Positions 43,824 through 52,676 of a DNA stretch of 64,000 nucleotides are shown in pieces. Within the stretch, counting starts at the first letter, position 1. Each line of letters begins with the position of its first letter. Source of the stretch: Klebsiella sp. BIGb0407 (GTDB taxonomy: Bacteria > Pseudomonadota > Gammaproteobacteria > Enterobacterales > Enterobacteriaceae); contig NZ_JANUEQ010000001.1 in the NCBI RefSeq assembly GCF_024807845.1, positions 806,001-870,000 of the forward strand, in the 5' to 3' direction. The translations under genes and the position numbers were made by a program. The notes below the pieces were generated by a model, which was not told the origin of the DNA, did no database searches, and saw nothing but the letters and a program-made list of their open reading frames with translations.

Positions 43824-45083
43824 CTAAGGCCTTGACGCCGTGCCATCCGGTGTTCGGGCCATTGTCCAGGACGGAATACCGCCTTCACAGGGATATTTCG
43901 CGGCTTTAGCTTCATCAATATCAATGCCAAGGCCGGGCTTATCGTTCAGATAAGCATAACCCCGGTCAATTTCCGGACAGCCCGGGAAGACATCACGCAA
44001 TGCCTCATTCATTGGCGTGTATTCCTGAACACCGAGATTAGGAGAACTCATATCCAGATGCATATTGGCGCAGACGCCCACAGGAGAGATATCCCCCGGG
44101 CCGTGCCAGGCTGTACGCACGCCATTCAGTTCGCTGTAAATCGCGAGTTTCTTCGCGGGCGTAATACCGCCGATAGTACTGACATGACAGCGGATATAAT
44201 CGATCAGTTTATTATCAATCAGTGGCTTCCACTCATTGACGTTAACAAACAGCTCGCCCATTGCTATCGGGGTTGAGGATTGCTGACGTAGCATTTTCAG
44301 CCAGTCGATATTTTCCGGTGCGACCGGATCTTCAAGATAGAAGAGCTGATATTGTTCCAGTGTTTTTGCCAGATTAATCGCCGTCACGGGTGTGACGCGT
44401 TCATGGACGTCATGAATAAACTCGATACCGAAACCCAGTTTATTACGCAGATGGTCAAATAAACGTGGAACACTTTTGGCGTAGGCGTCCGGGTCAAAAT
44501 AGATACCCGGGGTTTTGCTGCGTGGTGAGCGTTTTGGCAGAATATTTTTCGCACGCGCCAGTTGAGTGGCAATCAGTTTAAGATCGTCAGTGCCAGCACC
44601 GCCGTACATCCCCATCTGACAGCGGACATACTGGTAGCCCTCTTCCATTCTGGCGCGAATATTATCTTCTACTTCGATTTCATCGCCACCATCGGTATGA
44701 CAGTACAATGGAATACCGTCACGACACTTGCCACCTAACAGGTCATAAACCGGCATTCCTGCAAGTTTACCTTTGATATCCCACAGCGCCATATCTACGC
44801 CAGACAGGGCATTATTCATAATAGGTCCGTTACGCCAGTAACCACTCACCGCCGCAGACTGCCAGATATCCTCAATACGCGTCGGATCTTTGCCCGTCAA
44901 AAATGGTGCCATATATTCATCAATAGCACTTTTCACGGCAAAAATGCGCTGGGTAAAGGTTGCACATCCCAGACCATAGAGACCCGGCTGGTTGGTTTCG
45001 ACTTTCACAATGGCCAGATCGATCCCACCGGGTGCTGTCAGAATCGTTTTTACATTGGTAATTTTCAGGTTACTCACTCGCAT
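43824..45083 (-). CDS. mannonate-dehydratase-family enolase-superfamily enzyme
   Basis: The 419-residue protein is related to RspA/ManD: an N-terminal capping domain (TILTAPGGIDLAIVKVET), ALSGVDMALWDIKGKLAGMP (about 100-119), metal ligands in IHDVHERVTP, YLEDPVAPEN and GELFVNVNEW, then AWHGPGDISPVG with the catalytic His. Such enzymes dehydrate D-mannonate or D-gluconate. It is first in the TRAP operon, so the imported substrate is probably a hexonate. Which one cannot be told from sequence alone. Confidence 0.88.
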   Translation of the reverse strand: MRVSNLKITNVKTILTAPGGIDLAIVKVETNQPGLYGLGCATFTQRIFAVKSAIDEYMAPFLTGKDPTRIEDIWQSAAVSGYWRNGPIMNNALSGVDMALWDIKGKLAGMPVYDLLGGKCRDGIPLYCHTDGGDEIEVEDNIRARMEEGYQYVRCQMGMYGGAGTDDLKLIATQLARAKNILPKRSPRSKTPGIYFDPDAYAKSVPRLFDHLRNKLGFGIEFIHDVHERVTPVTAINLAKTLEQYQLFYLEDPVAPENIDWLKMLRQQSSTPIAMGELFVNVNEWKPLIDNKLIDYIRCHVSTIGGITPAKKLAIYSELNGVRTAWHGPGDISPVGVCANMHLDMSSPNLGVQEYTPMNEALRDVFPGCPEIDRGYAYLNDKPGLGIDIDEAKAAKYPCEGGIPSWTMARTPDGTASRP

Positions 45084-45528
45084 TCCTCAGTTCTGCAAAT
45101 TGACTGCACACCACATTTGTTGTGAATTAGATTACAACAACCTGTAAGTCGTCCTACATATTTACGCTTTTATATCACGCTTAATCTTAGGAGGAATGTT
45201 AAATATTCTATTCTGTGACATGGATCAACAGAATCGATAAGTCATAATTATTACCATATAAATCATATACGTATATTTTTTATTGTACGTTTCACAGATT
45301 TTTTATTATCATAAATGTGAAATTATCAGTATGATATTTCTTTTTATTTCACATAAAAACAAGAAAGCTGTCATACATATTTTTGGCGGGGGAGTAAGAA
45401 GAGATATGCAGTGGGTATCTGGCCTGAACGGCCGGTGTACTGACAGCTAAGCGTTCAGGTATACTTGTCCTGACAGGCCGTTTATTGCTTTAAATGATAT
45501 ATTTTGTGGTGTTTCATCACCTACAGGG
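45084..45528. promoter_or_regulatory. divergent promoter region, dehydratase/TRAP and gntR-type gene
   Basis: This 445-bp AT-rich region contains a CRP-like site at 45121-45136 close to the dehydratase start. Near the regulator gene it has CCTGAACG (45423-45430) and CGTTCAGG (45452-45459) as an inverted pair and two CTGACAG copies, which are candidate operators for the GntR-type regulator. No gene is present. Confidence 0.6.
45121..45136. promoter_or_regulatory. CRP-like site upstream of dehydratase gene
   Basis: TGTGA-N6-TTACA differs from the CRP consensus TGTGA-N6-TCACA at one position and lies inside the longer dyad TTGTTGT...ACAACAA (45117-45140), 38 bp before the dehydratase start. Catabolite control of the hexonate operon is likely. 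Confidence 0.6.
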
Positions 45529-46278
45529 ATGCCTGAATTGAGTATAAAATCCATTCAAAAACAAAATGTCGTGAATGAAGTTTATGAGCAGATAAGCGCA
45601 AAATTACTGGATGGCAGCTGGATGCCCGGCAATCGTCTGCCCTCTGAAGCTGAACTGACCGTTTCCTTTAATGTCAGCCGAGTTAGCGTCCGCAGTGCGG
45701 TTCAGCGCTTTCGCGATCTGGGTATTGTGGTGACTCGCCAGGGTAGCGGCAGCTATGTCAGCGACAGCTTCACTCCCCAGATGTTGAGCAAAAATCCTCG
45801 CCCGGTTATGCATCTCAGTCGCGAGGAGTTTCACGATATGATGATTTTTCGCCAGACCGTCGAATTTAAATGCGTTGAACTTGCCGTTATTCATGCCACC
45901 GATGAGGATATTATTCAGCTTGAACAAGCGCTGAATAATATGCTTATCAATAAAGGCGACTATAAAAAATACTCAGAAGCCGACTACGAGTTTCACCTGG
46001 CTATTGTCCGGGCATCGCACAATAGCGTGTTTTACAACGTGATGAACTCGATTAAAGATATCTATTACTATTACCTGGAAGAGCTTAATCGCGCCCTGGG
46101 TATTACACTTGAAAGTGTGGAAGCCCATATCAAAGTATACCGGTCAATTAAAGAGCGCGACGCCAGTGCCGCGGTAAAAGTTCTCAATGAAGCGATGTCA
46201 GAAAATGTCACAGCGATTGAAAAGATAAAGTCTGAAGTCACTACTCAGCCAGATACGCAGCAGATGAAAAAGGCATAG
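45529..46278 (+). CDS. GntR-family regulator (FadR/FCD subgroup)
   Basis: The 249-residue protein has an N-terminal winged helix (LLDGSWMPGNRLPSEAELTV, then VSRVSVRSAVQRFRDLGIV and RQGSGSYVSD, about 23-84) and an all-helical FCD ligand domain with EADYEFHLAIVRASHNSVFY (about 150). It is divergent from the dehydratase/TRAP operon and is therefore its probable ligand-responsive repressor. Confidence 0.92.
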   Translation: MPELSIKSIQKQNVVNEVYEQISAKLLDGSWMPGNRLPSEAELTVSFNVSRVSVRSAVQRFRDLGIVVTRQGSGSYVSDSFTPQMLSKNPRPVMHLSREEFHDMMIFRQTVEFKCVELAVIHATDEDIIQLEQALNNMLINKGDYKKYSEADYEFHLAIVRASHNSVFYNVMNSIKDIYYYYLEELNRALGITLESVEAHIKVYRSIKERDASAAVKVLNEAMSENVTAIEKIKSEVTTQPDTQQMKKA

Positions 46279-46558
46279 CAATAGGCTGGGAGTGATACCC
46301 GAAATCTATTGCTTGCCCGCCCGCTTTTGTCCTTCATCTCTTCCCGGCGACATCTATGTCAGCCTGAGCTGCCTATACGGCAGCTTAGAAATATGCTTAA
46401 TAAAATCAAGCCACACAATTACGGTTAAACAGAATAAACTAGAGCCTGGTGAATGAAGACAGCTTGTGTCCCTGACCCAATATAAAATTGACAGGTCAGT
46501 GTCTGAAAAAGTAGCCAGAGACCTACAGAACTCACAGACTGACTAAAAGGATATTTCA

Positions 46559-47563
46559 GTGCAATATAGCAAACTGGGTAACAGCGACCTGAACGTTTCA
46601 CGCATTTGTCTGGGCTGTATGGGGTTTGGTGACGCACTTACCGGACAGCATAGCTGGACGCTGAATGAAGCAGAAAGCGCGGATATTATTCGCTATGCCC
46701 TTTCTAAGGGGATCAACTTCTTTGACACCGCCATCGCTTATCAGGCAGGTTCCAGCGAGCGCTATGTCGGTAAAGCTTTACGCTCTATGGCAAAGCGCGA
46801 AGAAGTGGTAGTCGCGACAAAATATCTTCCCCGCTCGGCGCAGCAGATTGCTGAAGGGGTCAGCGGCAAGCAGGCAATAGCCCTCTCACTCGACCAGAGC
46901 CTGCAAAATCTGGGTATGGATTATATCGATCTCTATATCTGTCATATGTGGGACAACAACACCCCGATACTCGAGGTGCTTGAAGCCCTGCACAATGCGG
47001 TGAAATCCGGTAAGGTGCGCGCTATTGGTATCTCAAACTGCTACGCATGGCAGCTTGCCAAAGCCAATGCGCTGGCAGTGCATGAGGGCCTGACGCCCTT
47101 TGTCTCGGTCCAGAGTCATTACAATTTGATTATGCGTGAGGATGAACGCGAACTGTTTGGTTTATGTGCGGAAGAGAATATCGCCATGACCCCTTACAGC
47201 GCGCTGGCGAGCGGCCGTCTTTCCCGCCTGACACAGACCAGCACCAAACGCGCGGATGAAGATAACTTCGCCAAAGGGAAATACGATAATACCGCCGAGC
47301 AGGACGCGCCGATTATCCAGCGGGTTGCCGAACTCGCCCAACAACGCCAGGTGTCCATGACTGAGATATCGCTGGCGTGGTTGCTGACGAAAGTCACAGC
47401 ACCCGTAGTGGGGGCAACCAAAAAACATCATATTGACGGTGCGGTTAAAGCCGTTGACCTGATACTGAGTGAAGAAGAGGTTCGCTATCTGGAAGCCTGT
47501 TACCAGCCACATTCTCTTACCGGTGTGATGGCACAAAACCGACCTCAGGCCACTTTGAAATAA
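46559..47563 (+). CDS. aldo-keto reductase
   Basis: The 334-residue protein starts at GTG 46559 with AAAAGGATATTTCA upstream. Motifs are LGCMGFGD, GINFFDTAIAY (catalytic Asp and Tyr, about 52-62), the Lys in VVVATKYL, IDLYICHMWD (catalytic His) and the NADPH-binding C-terminus VVGATKKHHIDGAV. It reduces carbonyls with NADPH; the substrate is not evident. It is a single gene, convergent with the LysR gene at 47585. Confidence 0.9.
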   Translation: MQYSKLGNSDLNVSRICLGCMGFGDALTGQHSWTLNEAESADIIRYALSKGINFFDTAIAYQAGSSERYVGKALRSMAKREEVVVATKYLPRSAQQIAEGVSGKQAIALSLDQSLQNLGMDYIDLYICHMWDNNTPILEVLEALHNAVKSGKVRAIGISNCYAWQLAKANALAVHEGLTPFVSVQSHYNLIMREDERELFGLCAEENIAMTPYSALASGRLSRLTQTSTKRADEDNFAKGKYDNTAEQDAPIIQRVAELAQQRQVSMTEISLAWLLTKVTAPVVGATKKHHIDGAVKAVDLILSEEEVRYLEACYQPHSLTGVMAQNRPQATLK

Positions 47564-47584
47564 TCAAGGCTGCGTCTGACTGGT

Positions 47585-48520
47585 TCAGTAACACCAGTCA
47601 GACTCTATGCTGTCGACAATAAACTCGATAAACGCACGGGTTTTAGCTGGAATGAGTTTGCCTGGCGGCATCAGCGCATGGAGACTGCCTTCCTCGATAC
47701 TCTGCCATTCCGGCAATATGTGCACCAGGTTTCCCCGACCGATCTCTTCCCGTGTCAGCCATGCGGGTATAAGGGCAATACCCAGGCCATCTGTTGCCGC
47801 CTGTAGCAGGGCTTCCACATTATCAGACTGAAGCGGTCCTCGTGGCCGGATAATGCTTTTCTGACTGCCATTGCTCAGCACCCAGTCAGGCCAGTCCGCA
47901 TGATTAACATAACCCAGACAACTGTGGGAGAGGAGCAGATCCGGATAGTCAGGAATGCCATGAATCCTGATATAGTCTGGTGAGGCAAAGAGCTGATAGC
48001 GGAACCGTGCCAGGCCTCTGGATACCAGCGTACTGTCAGTCAGCTTACCGGCACCGATAACCATATCGAAGCCTTCCGCCATGATATCCACCTGACGATC
48101 GCTAAAACGGATATCCAGGTGGATATCAGGATAACGGCGAATAAAACTCCGTAATCGGGGAACCAGCCATCGCCGGCCAAATGTGGCAGGAAGAGAGATT
48201 TTCAGACTCCCGCGCGGCATAGCCGCCAGCTCACTGACTTCAAGCCGGGCGTTATTCAGTTCATCGAGCAGGCCTTTAACGCGTTTGAAAAAAAACTCAC
48301 CCGCTTCGGTCAGAGCGACATGGCGCGTGGTTCTGGCAAGCAGGCAGATACCCAGCCGAGTTTCAAGCTGTCTGATACGACGAGAAATCACAGTAGCGTC
48401 TCTGCCAAGCGCCCTTCCTGCCCCGGCAAAGCCACGATTCTCAACCACCGCAATAAAGGCGGTCAGCTCTTCGATATTCAGCGTTTCATCATATCCCTGC
48501 ATTTTTTGCATTAAACTCAT
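47585..48520 (-). CDS. LysR-family transcription regulator
   Basis: The 311-residue protein has an N-terminal helix-turn-helix (ELTAFIAVVENRGFAGAGRA, then LGRDATVISRRIRQLE, about 18-55) and a periplasmic-binding-like effector domain. It is divergent from the LrgA/LrgB-like pair but separated from it by 228 bp containing a plus-strand terminator, so control of the neighbouring aldo-keto reductase is equally possible. Confidence 0.9.
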   Translation of the reverse strand: MSLMQKMQGYDETLNIEELTAFIAVVENRGFAGAGRALGRDATVISRRIRQLETRLGICLLARTTRHVALTEAGEFFFKRVKGLLDELNNARLEVSELAAMPRGSLKISLPATFGRRWLVPRLRSFIRRYPDIHLDIRFSDRQVDIMAEGFDMVIGAGKLTDSTLVSRGLARFRYQLFASPDYIRIHGIPDYPDLLLSHSCLGYVNHADWPDWVLSNGSQKSIIRPRGPLQSDNVEALLQAATDGLGIALIPAWLTREEIGRGNLVHILPEWQSIEEGSLHALMPPGKLIPAKTRAFIEFIVDSIESDWCY

Positions 48521-48648
48521 TCATCTGATGGTGATTATCAACCTCGGTACGGGTGATAAAATGCTGACAACAGAGACAGTATGGGTAAGGTTCCTGGAAC
48601 CTGTCAAACTGGACTGTTGAGATGAACGATATCGGCTCATCAAGATAC

Positions 48649-48672
48649 AAGCCTCCGAACGGAGGTTTTTTT
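48649..48672 (+). terminator. plus-strand Rho-independent terminator, upstream gene not seen
   Basis: CCTCC-GAAC-GGAGG followed by seven T residues. Nothing on the plus strand upstream of it is a recognised gene; the LysR gene on the left is on the minus strand. It may end a small RNA starting near 48530 or act as an attenuator in the leader of the LrgA/LrgB-like pair. Confidence 0.8.
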
Positions 48673-48748
48673 ATGAATGATGGAATAGAGCATGCCATCC
48701 CTGTCAAACTTTTTATCGAGCCCTCTCACTGTGTGAGTTGCTACGGAC

Positions 48749-49120
48749 ATGAATGCGATTAAAACTGCTTCACAGCTGATGGTTTACATCGGTCTTTTTC
48801 TGATAGCACAATTCCTGGTACTTCACCTTACCCTGCCCTTACCTGCCAATATTGTCGGTATGATGATGATGCTGGTTTTTCTGGTCTCCGGTATTCTTCC
48901 GGTACGCTTTGTCAAAGCGGGGTCAGCCTGGCTGCTGTCTGAAATGTTACTATTTTTCGTTCCGGCAGTGGTTGCTATTATCAATTACTTCAATGTGTTA
49001 GAGAAATTCGGCATCAGAATTTTTGCGGTCATCATTCTCAGTACGATTCTGGTGCTGGGCTGTACTGCGTTTGTCGTCGATAAATTGTTCATCTATGAGA
49101 ACCGTAAAGCCCATGACTGA
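48749..49120 (+). CDS. LrgA/CidA-family membrane protein
   Basis: The 123-residue protein has four membrane helices and the family pattern YIGLFLIAQFLVLHLTLPLP with VGMMMMLVFLVSGI. CidA/LrgA proteins are holin-like and affect cell lysis and carbon overflow (pyruvate or glycolate handling) together with the LrgB partner. The partner gene overlaps by 8 bp. Confidence 0.9.
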   Translation: MNAIKTASQLMVYIGLFLIAQFLVLHLTLPLPANIVGMMMMLVFLVSGILPVRFVKAGSAWLLSEMLLFFVPAVVAIINYFNVLEKFGIRIFAVIILSTILVLGCTAFVVDKLFIYENRKAHD

Positions 49121-49802
49121 CTTGATCTTGCAGTTCGGTTCTCTGGCCGTAACGCTGGTTGTCTATTATATCAACAAAAAGATATATAAAAGGTACCCCA
49201 GGTTATTGTTGATGCCGCTGTTACTCACGCCAGCCGTGTTGATAGGGATCATATTAGCCTCATCGCTGCCCTGGCGTGATTATATCGGCGAGTCGCACTG
49301 GCTTCTCTGGTTACTCGGACCGGCCACCATCGCATTTGCCGTCCCGGTCTATGAAAATACCCGTATGATCCGCAAACACTGGCTATCAATAACCGCGGGG
49401 GTTTTTACTGCCATTATCGTAGCATCCACCAGTTCGGTCTGGCTTGCCAGAGCCTTACAGTTGCCCGATGAGCTACAACGTACCCTGGTGGTTCGTTCGG
49501 TGACCACCCCCTTTGCGCTGTCGGCGGTACAAACCTTCGGTGGTCAGCCCGATCTGGCCGCTTTTTTTGTCGCGCTGACCGGAGTATGTGGATTTGCCGT
49601 GGGTGATTTTATCTTTCTGAGGTTAGCCATACGAAGTGGCGGTGCGATTGGGGCCGGATTTGGCGCGGCCTCTCATGGGGCGGGCACAGCGCGCTCTTAT
49701 CAACTGGGTCAGGAACAAGGGGTTGTCGCAAGCCTGGTCATGATGTTGTCCGGTATCCTGATGGTAATAGGCTCCCCTCTGCTCAAAAACCTACTCTTTT
49801 AA
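49113..49802 (+). CDS. LrgB/CidB-family membrane protein
   Basis: It has 229 residues from ATG 49113 (MTDLILQFGSLAVTLVVYY), overlapping the LrgA-like stop. About seven membrane helices; family motifs LLGPATIAFAVPVYENTRMI and the C-terminal GFGAASHGAGTARSYQLG. It is the second part of the LrgAB/CidAB-type pair, implicated in export of small molecules or murein-hydrolase control. Confidence 0.92.
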   Translation: MTDLILQFGSLAVTLVVYYINKKIYKRYPRLLLMPLLLTPAVLIGIILASSLPWRDYIGESHWLLWLLGPATIAFAVPVYENTRMIRKHWLSITAGVFTAIIVASTSSVWLARALQLPDELQRTLVVRSVTTPFALSAVQTFGGQPDLAAFFVALTGVCGFAVGDFIFLRLAIRSGGAIGAGFGAASHGAGTARSYQLGQEQGVVASLVMMLSGILMVIGSPLLKNLLF

Positions 49803-49849
49803 CCCGGAGGCCCGAAAACAGGCCTCGCGGTAACAATAGAGATAACGCG

Positions 49850-50170
49850 TTATATCAGCAGATAACTGAGTCCCGAAAAGGCCACCATACCAACAATTAT
49901 CGTGGCAAACAGGCTGCGGGTGATAATACCTGCCAATATCGCAGCAATAGCTGCCAGCAGTGAAATACTGAGACCTCCACTGGTCAGAGCCGGTTTACCG
50001 AGCAGTTCAGCAGTAACAATCGCCGCCATCATCGCTGCGGGAATAAAACCCAGCCACTGCTGTAGGCCCGGAGCCAGTCGGAAGCGGGATAACAGTAAAA
50101 TCGGGACTGTGCGCATCAAGGCGGTGACCAGCGCTGAAATCAGAATTGCGAGGAGAATATTTCTTTCCAT
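49850..50170 (-). CDS. azlD: AzlD-family branched-chain amino-acid exporter subunit
   Basis: The 106-residue protein has four membrane helices and starts ILLAILISALVTALMRTVPI, with GFIPAAMMAAIVTAEL in the middle, as in AzlD/YgaH. It works with AzlC, whose gene ends one base upstream, to export branched-chain amino acids or analogues. Confidence 0.9.
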   Translation of the reverse strand: MERNILLAILISALVTALMRTVPILLLSRFRLAPGLQQWLGFIPAAMMAAIVTAELLGKPALTSGGLSISLLAAIAAILAGIITRSLFATIIVGMVAFSGLSYLLI

Positions 50171-50171
50171 C

Positions 50172-50912
50172 TTAGGATCTCTCTTTGCCGGATAATCTTA
50201 AACCCAGGGTCGCCAGGCTTGCAGCCACCGAGGCTGCGACAATCACTACGATGCTCATATCCGTTTTACCCGCCATCACTAATGTTATCAGCACGGCAAC
50301 AATGATACTTAATGTTTCCAGCATCTTACGCTGACTGGCATACCACATAGCCAGCACCAGACCGATAAACATTGAGACCAGGCTAAAACTTAGCCCTTCC
50401 ATTAAAGAGGCGGGCAATGATGAAGCCAGTTCTGCCCCAATCACACAGGCAAGGATCCAGTTCAGCCAGGCCGCCAGGTTAAGTCCGGACATCCAGGAGC
50501 AGGAGACTGAACCTCGCTCACTCCCTTGTTGCACCGCGACGCCGAAAGTCTCATCAGTCAGCAGTAGCCCGCTGGTTATTTTTTGCAACGAGGTATAGTC
50601 GCGAAAAAAGAGACTCATGGCCGAGCTCATTAACAAATAGCGGAGATTCACCAGCAGTACGCTCAGAACTACCGAGGCCACTTCAGCGCCAGCAGCCCAC
50701 AATGAATAAAACATTAACTGCGCCGATCCGGCATATAACACACCGGCCAGTAACGCGGTATCCAGGGTGCTAAACCCTGATAATGTACCTATTGCACCAG
50801 CGGCAAAACCAATACTCCAGTAGCCGGGAATAGTGGGTAGACAAGCTACCACTCCCGCTCTGAATTCCGCCCTGCCCTTATCATTCGGTAGACTTTTTGT
50901 TATCAACATCAA
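50172..50912 (-). CDS. azlC: AzlC-family branched-chain amino-acid exporter subunit
   Basis: The 246-residue membrane protein has AzlC/YgaZ motifs ACLPTIPGYWSIGFAAGAIG (about 27-46), LLAGVLYAGSAQLMFYSLW and LLTDETFGVAVQQGS. It forms the larger half of the exporter. The operon is divergent from an AraC-type gene 105 bp away, its likely activator. Confidence 0.92.
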   Translation of the reverse strand: MMLITKSLPNDKGRAEFRAGVVACLPTIPGYWSIGFAAGAIGTLSGFSTLDTALLAGVLYAGSAQLMFYSLWAAGAEVASVVLSVLLVNLRYLLMSSAMSLFFRDYTSLQKITSGLLLTDETFGVAVQQGSERGSVSCSWMSGLNLAAWLNWILACVIGAELASSLPASLMEGLSFSLVSMFIGLVLAMWYASQRKMLETLSIIVAVLITLVMAGKTDMSIVVIVAASVAASLATLGLRLSGKERS

Positions 50913-51017
50913 ATAATCTCATTCTGGTTACTGAAGGGTAATATTAAGAAATTGCCAGAACCGTGATAGTAAAATCCTGCGCATTGGTGAAAATTTTGAT
51001 GATTAAAGGATGTCTGT

Positions 51018-51854
51018 TTGATGAAAAAAGTGCGGGATAAAATTAATCTCTGGCATGACAGTAAGCTGTATGGCGGGATGGAGATCCTGCGAGCGTCCTG
51101 CTATGAACACAGCTATCCCGCGCATTTTCATGATGAGTATGTGATTGCGGCTTTTGCGCGAGGCTCACAGCGAACCCGGATTTGTCGCGAGCGTGGCGTG
51201 GCCTCCGCCGGTACTGTGATGGTCATAATGCCCGGTGAAGTTCATACCGGCGAGGCAGTCCAGCGTGATGAAGGCTGGGATTACTGTGCCTTTTATCCGT
51301 CAGCTACTCTGATTAACGAAGTCGCCGAAACGGTCATTGGCGGGCGCGGTGAGGTCAATTTCGGTGGCGAGGGGATGCGCCACGATCCGCTGATGGCACA
51401 AAAAATGTTACAGGCTTCTGCCCGGCTGAGTGCGAATAGCGACCCTTTAGAAAAAGAGTGTCTGATGTATCAGGTACTGAATATGCTGGTCGGGCGTTAC
51501 GGTGAACGTAACACTCATGGCGAAGTCACCAAAATACTGAGAGCGGATATTCGCCGGGCAATCGAGTTTTTACATTGCGCATACCAGCAACCTCTGATCG
51601 TCAAAGAGATTGCCGATGTGGCAGGACTGAGCGAGTTTTACTTTATGCGGACCTTTCAGGCTCAGACCGGCTTATCGGTCCATCAGTATCTGACCCAGAT
51701 CCGTCTGGTAAAAGCCAAAGGATTACTGGCCAGAGGTTTGGATGCCGCTCAAGTCGCGACCGATGTGGGTTTTTACGATCAAAGTCACTTGATTAAATAT
51801 TTTCGTATGCACTTTGGTACCACGCCGGGAGTCTTTGCGACAGCATCACTTTAG
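51018..51854 (+). CDS. AraC-family regulator with cupin domain
   Basis: The 278-residue protein has an N-terminal cupin (SYPAHFHDEYVIAAFARGSQ and VMVIMPGEVHTGEA, about 30-85) and two C-terminal AraC helix-turn-helix units (IADVAGLSEFYFMRTFQAQT and QVATDVGFYDQSHLIKYFRM). It is divergent from azlCD, the arrangement commonly seen for AraC-type activators of AzlCD exporters. Confidence 0.92.
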   Translation: MMKKVRDKINLWHDSKLYGGMEILRASCYEHSYPAHFHDEYVIAAFARGSQRTRICRERGVASAGTVMVIMPGEVHTGEAVQRDEGWDYCAFYPSATLINEVAETVIGGRGEVNFGGEGMRHDPLMAQKMLQASARLSANSDPLEKECLMYQVLNMLVGRYGERNTHGEVTKILRADIRRAIEFLHCAYQQPLIVKEIADVAGLSEFYFMRTFQAQTGLSVHQYLTQIRLVKAKGLLARGLDAAQVATDVGFYDQSHLIKYFRMHFGTTPGVFATASL

Positions 51855-51857
51855 GGG

Positions 51858-52547
51858 CTAACCCAGCCTTTCAAATAACGTATTAATATGAATATCAACC
51901 ACATCGAGTGCCGGAATAGAAAGCTCAGCGTCCGCGAATATCAGTGGGAGCTCAGTACAGCCAAGGATAATCGCCTCGATGCCCTCATCCTGATACATCC
52001 GCTCAGTAATCTCCAGGAAACGCTCGCGGGTTTGAGTGTTTATGATGCCTCTTTCAAGCTCATCGTGGATCTTCTGTGCAATAAAGTCGATTTCATCGCT
52101 GGCGGGAATAATGACCCGGATACCGGCGTCAATAAACGGCTGTTTGAAAAAATCAGCCTCCATCGTAAACCTTGTCCCCAGCAGCCCGACCTTTTTTAAT
52201 TTCTGAGTTTTAACTTCGGTACAAGTGGAATCGATAATACTGACCAGCGGCACGGAGGTTGTTGCCTGAAGCTCATGGAAGACGATGTGGGGTGTATTTC
52301 CCGTCAGGGCAATGACTTCAGCGCCAGCAGCCTCGAGATTAGCCACGGCTTTTGCCAGGTAATTTGTCAGCGCGACGTAGTTTTTCTCCGCACACATCGC
52401 CAGCACATCATAGACGTTGATGCTTTCGATAGTCAGGCTGGGGAAAAAATGCTCACCTTTGCGTGCATTTGCCTCGTAGACAAATTTACGGTAGTACAGC
52501 AGGGTTGATTCAGGGCCGGTGCCACCGATAAGTCCGAGTTTTTTCAT
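51858..52547 (-). CDS. Asp/Glu racemase-family protein lacking first catalytic Cys
   Basis: It has 229 residues from ATG 52545-52547 (MKKLGLIGGTGPESTLLYYR). The second active-site motif IILGCTELPL has its Cys. The first, normally C-N-T near residue 83, reads LTGNTPH with Gly in place of Cys. Two-base racemisation is therefore doubtful, and a one-cysteine activity such as isomerisation or decarboxylation is possible. It is divergent from a LysR gene 129 bp away. Confidence 0.85.
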   Translation of the reverse strand: MKKLGLIGGTGPESTLLYYRKFVYEANARKGEHFFPSLTIESINVYDVLAMCAEKNYVALTNYLAKAVANLEAAGAEVIALTGNTPHIVFHELQATTSVPLVSIIDSTCTEVKTQKLKKVGLLGTRFTMEADFFKQPFIDAGIRVIIPASDEIDFIAQKIHDELERGIINTQTRERFLEITERMYQDEGIEAIILGCTELPLIFADAELSIPALDVVDIHINTLFERLG

Positions 52548-52676
52548 TTTCACCTCAATAATTGTCTGCACACTGACGACGAAAAATCGCCGCCAGGATC
52601 GATGAGTAAAATAAAAAACATGCAGTTTCTTTTCAATTGAATAAAATAGAATCCAGCTTTCAATTTTGGTGAATAT

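Noticed and set aside
48489-48707. 72-residue minus-strand frame between LysR and LrgA-like genes
   Set aside because: It overlaps the LysR start and reads through a terminator hairpin; no family resemblance or ribosome site.
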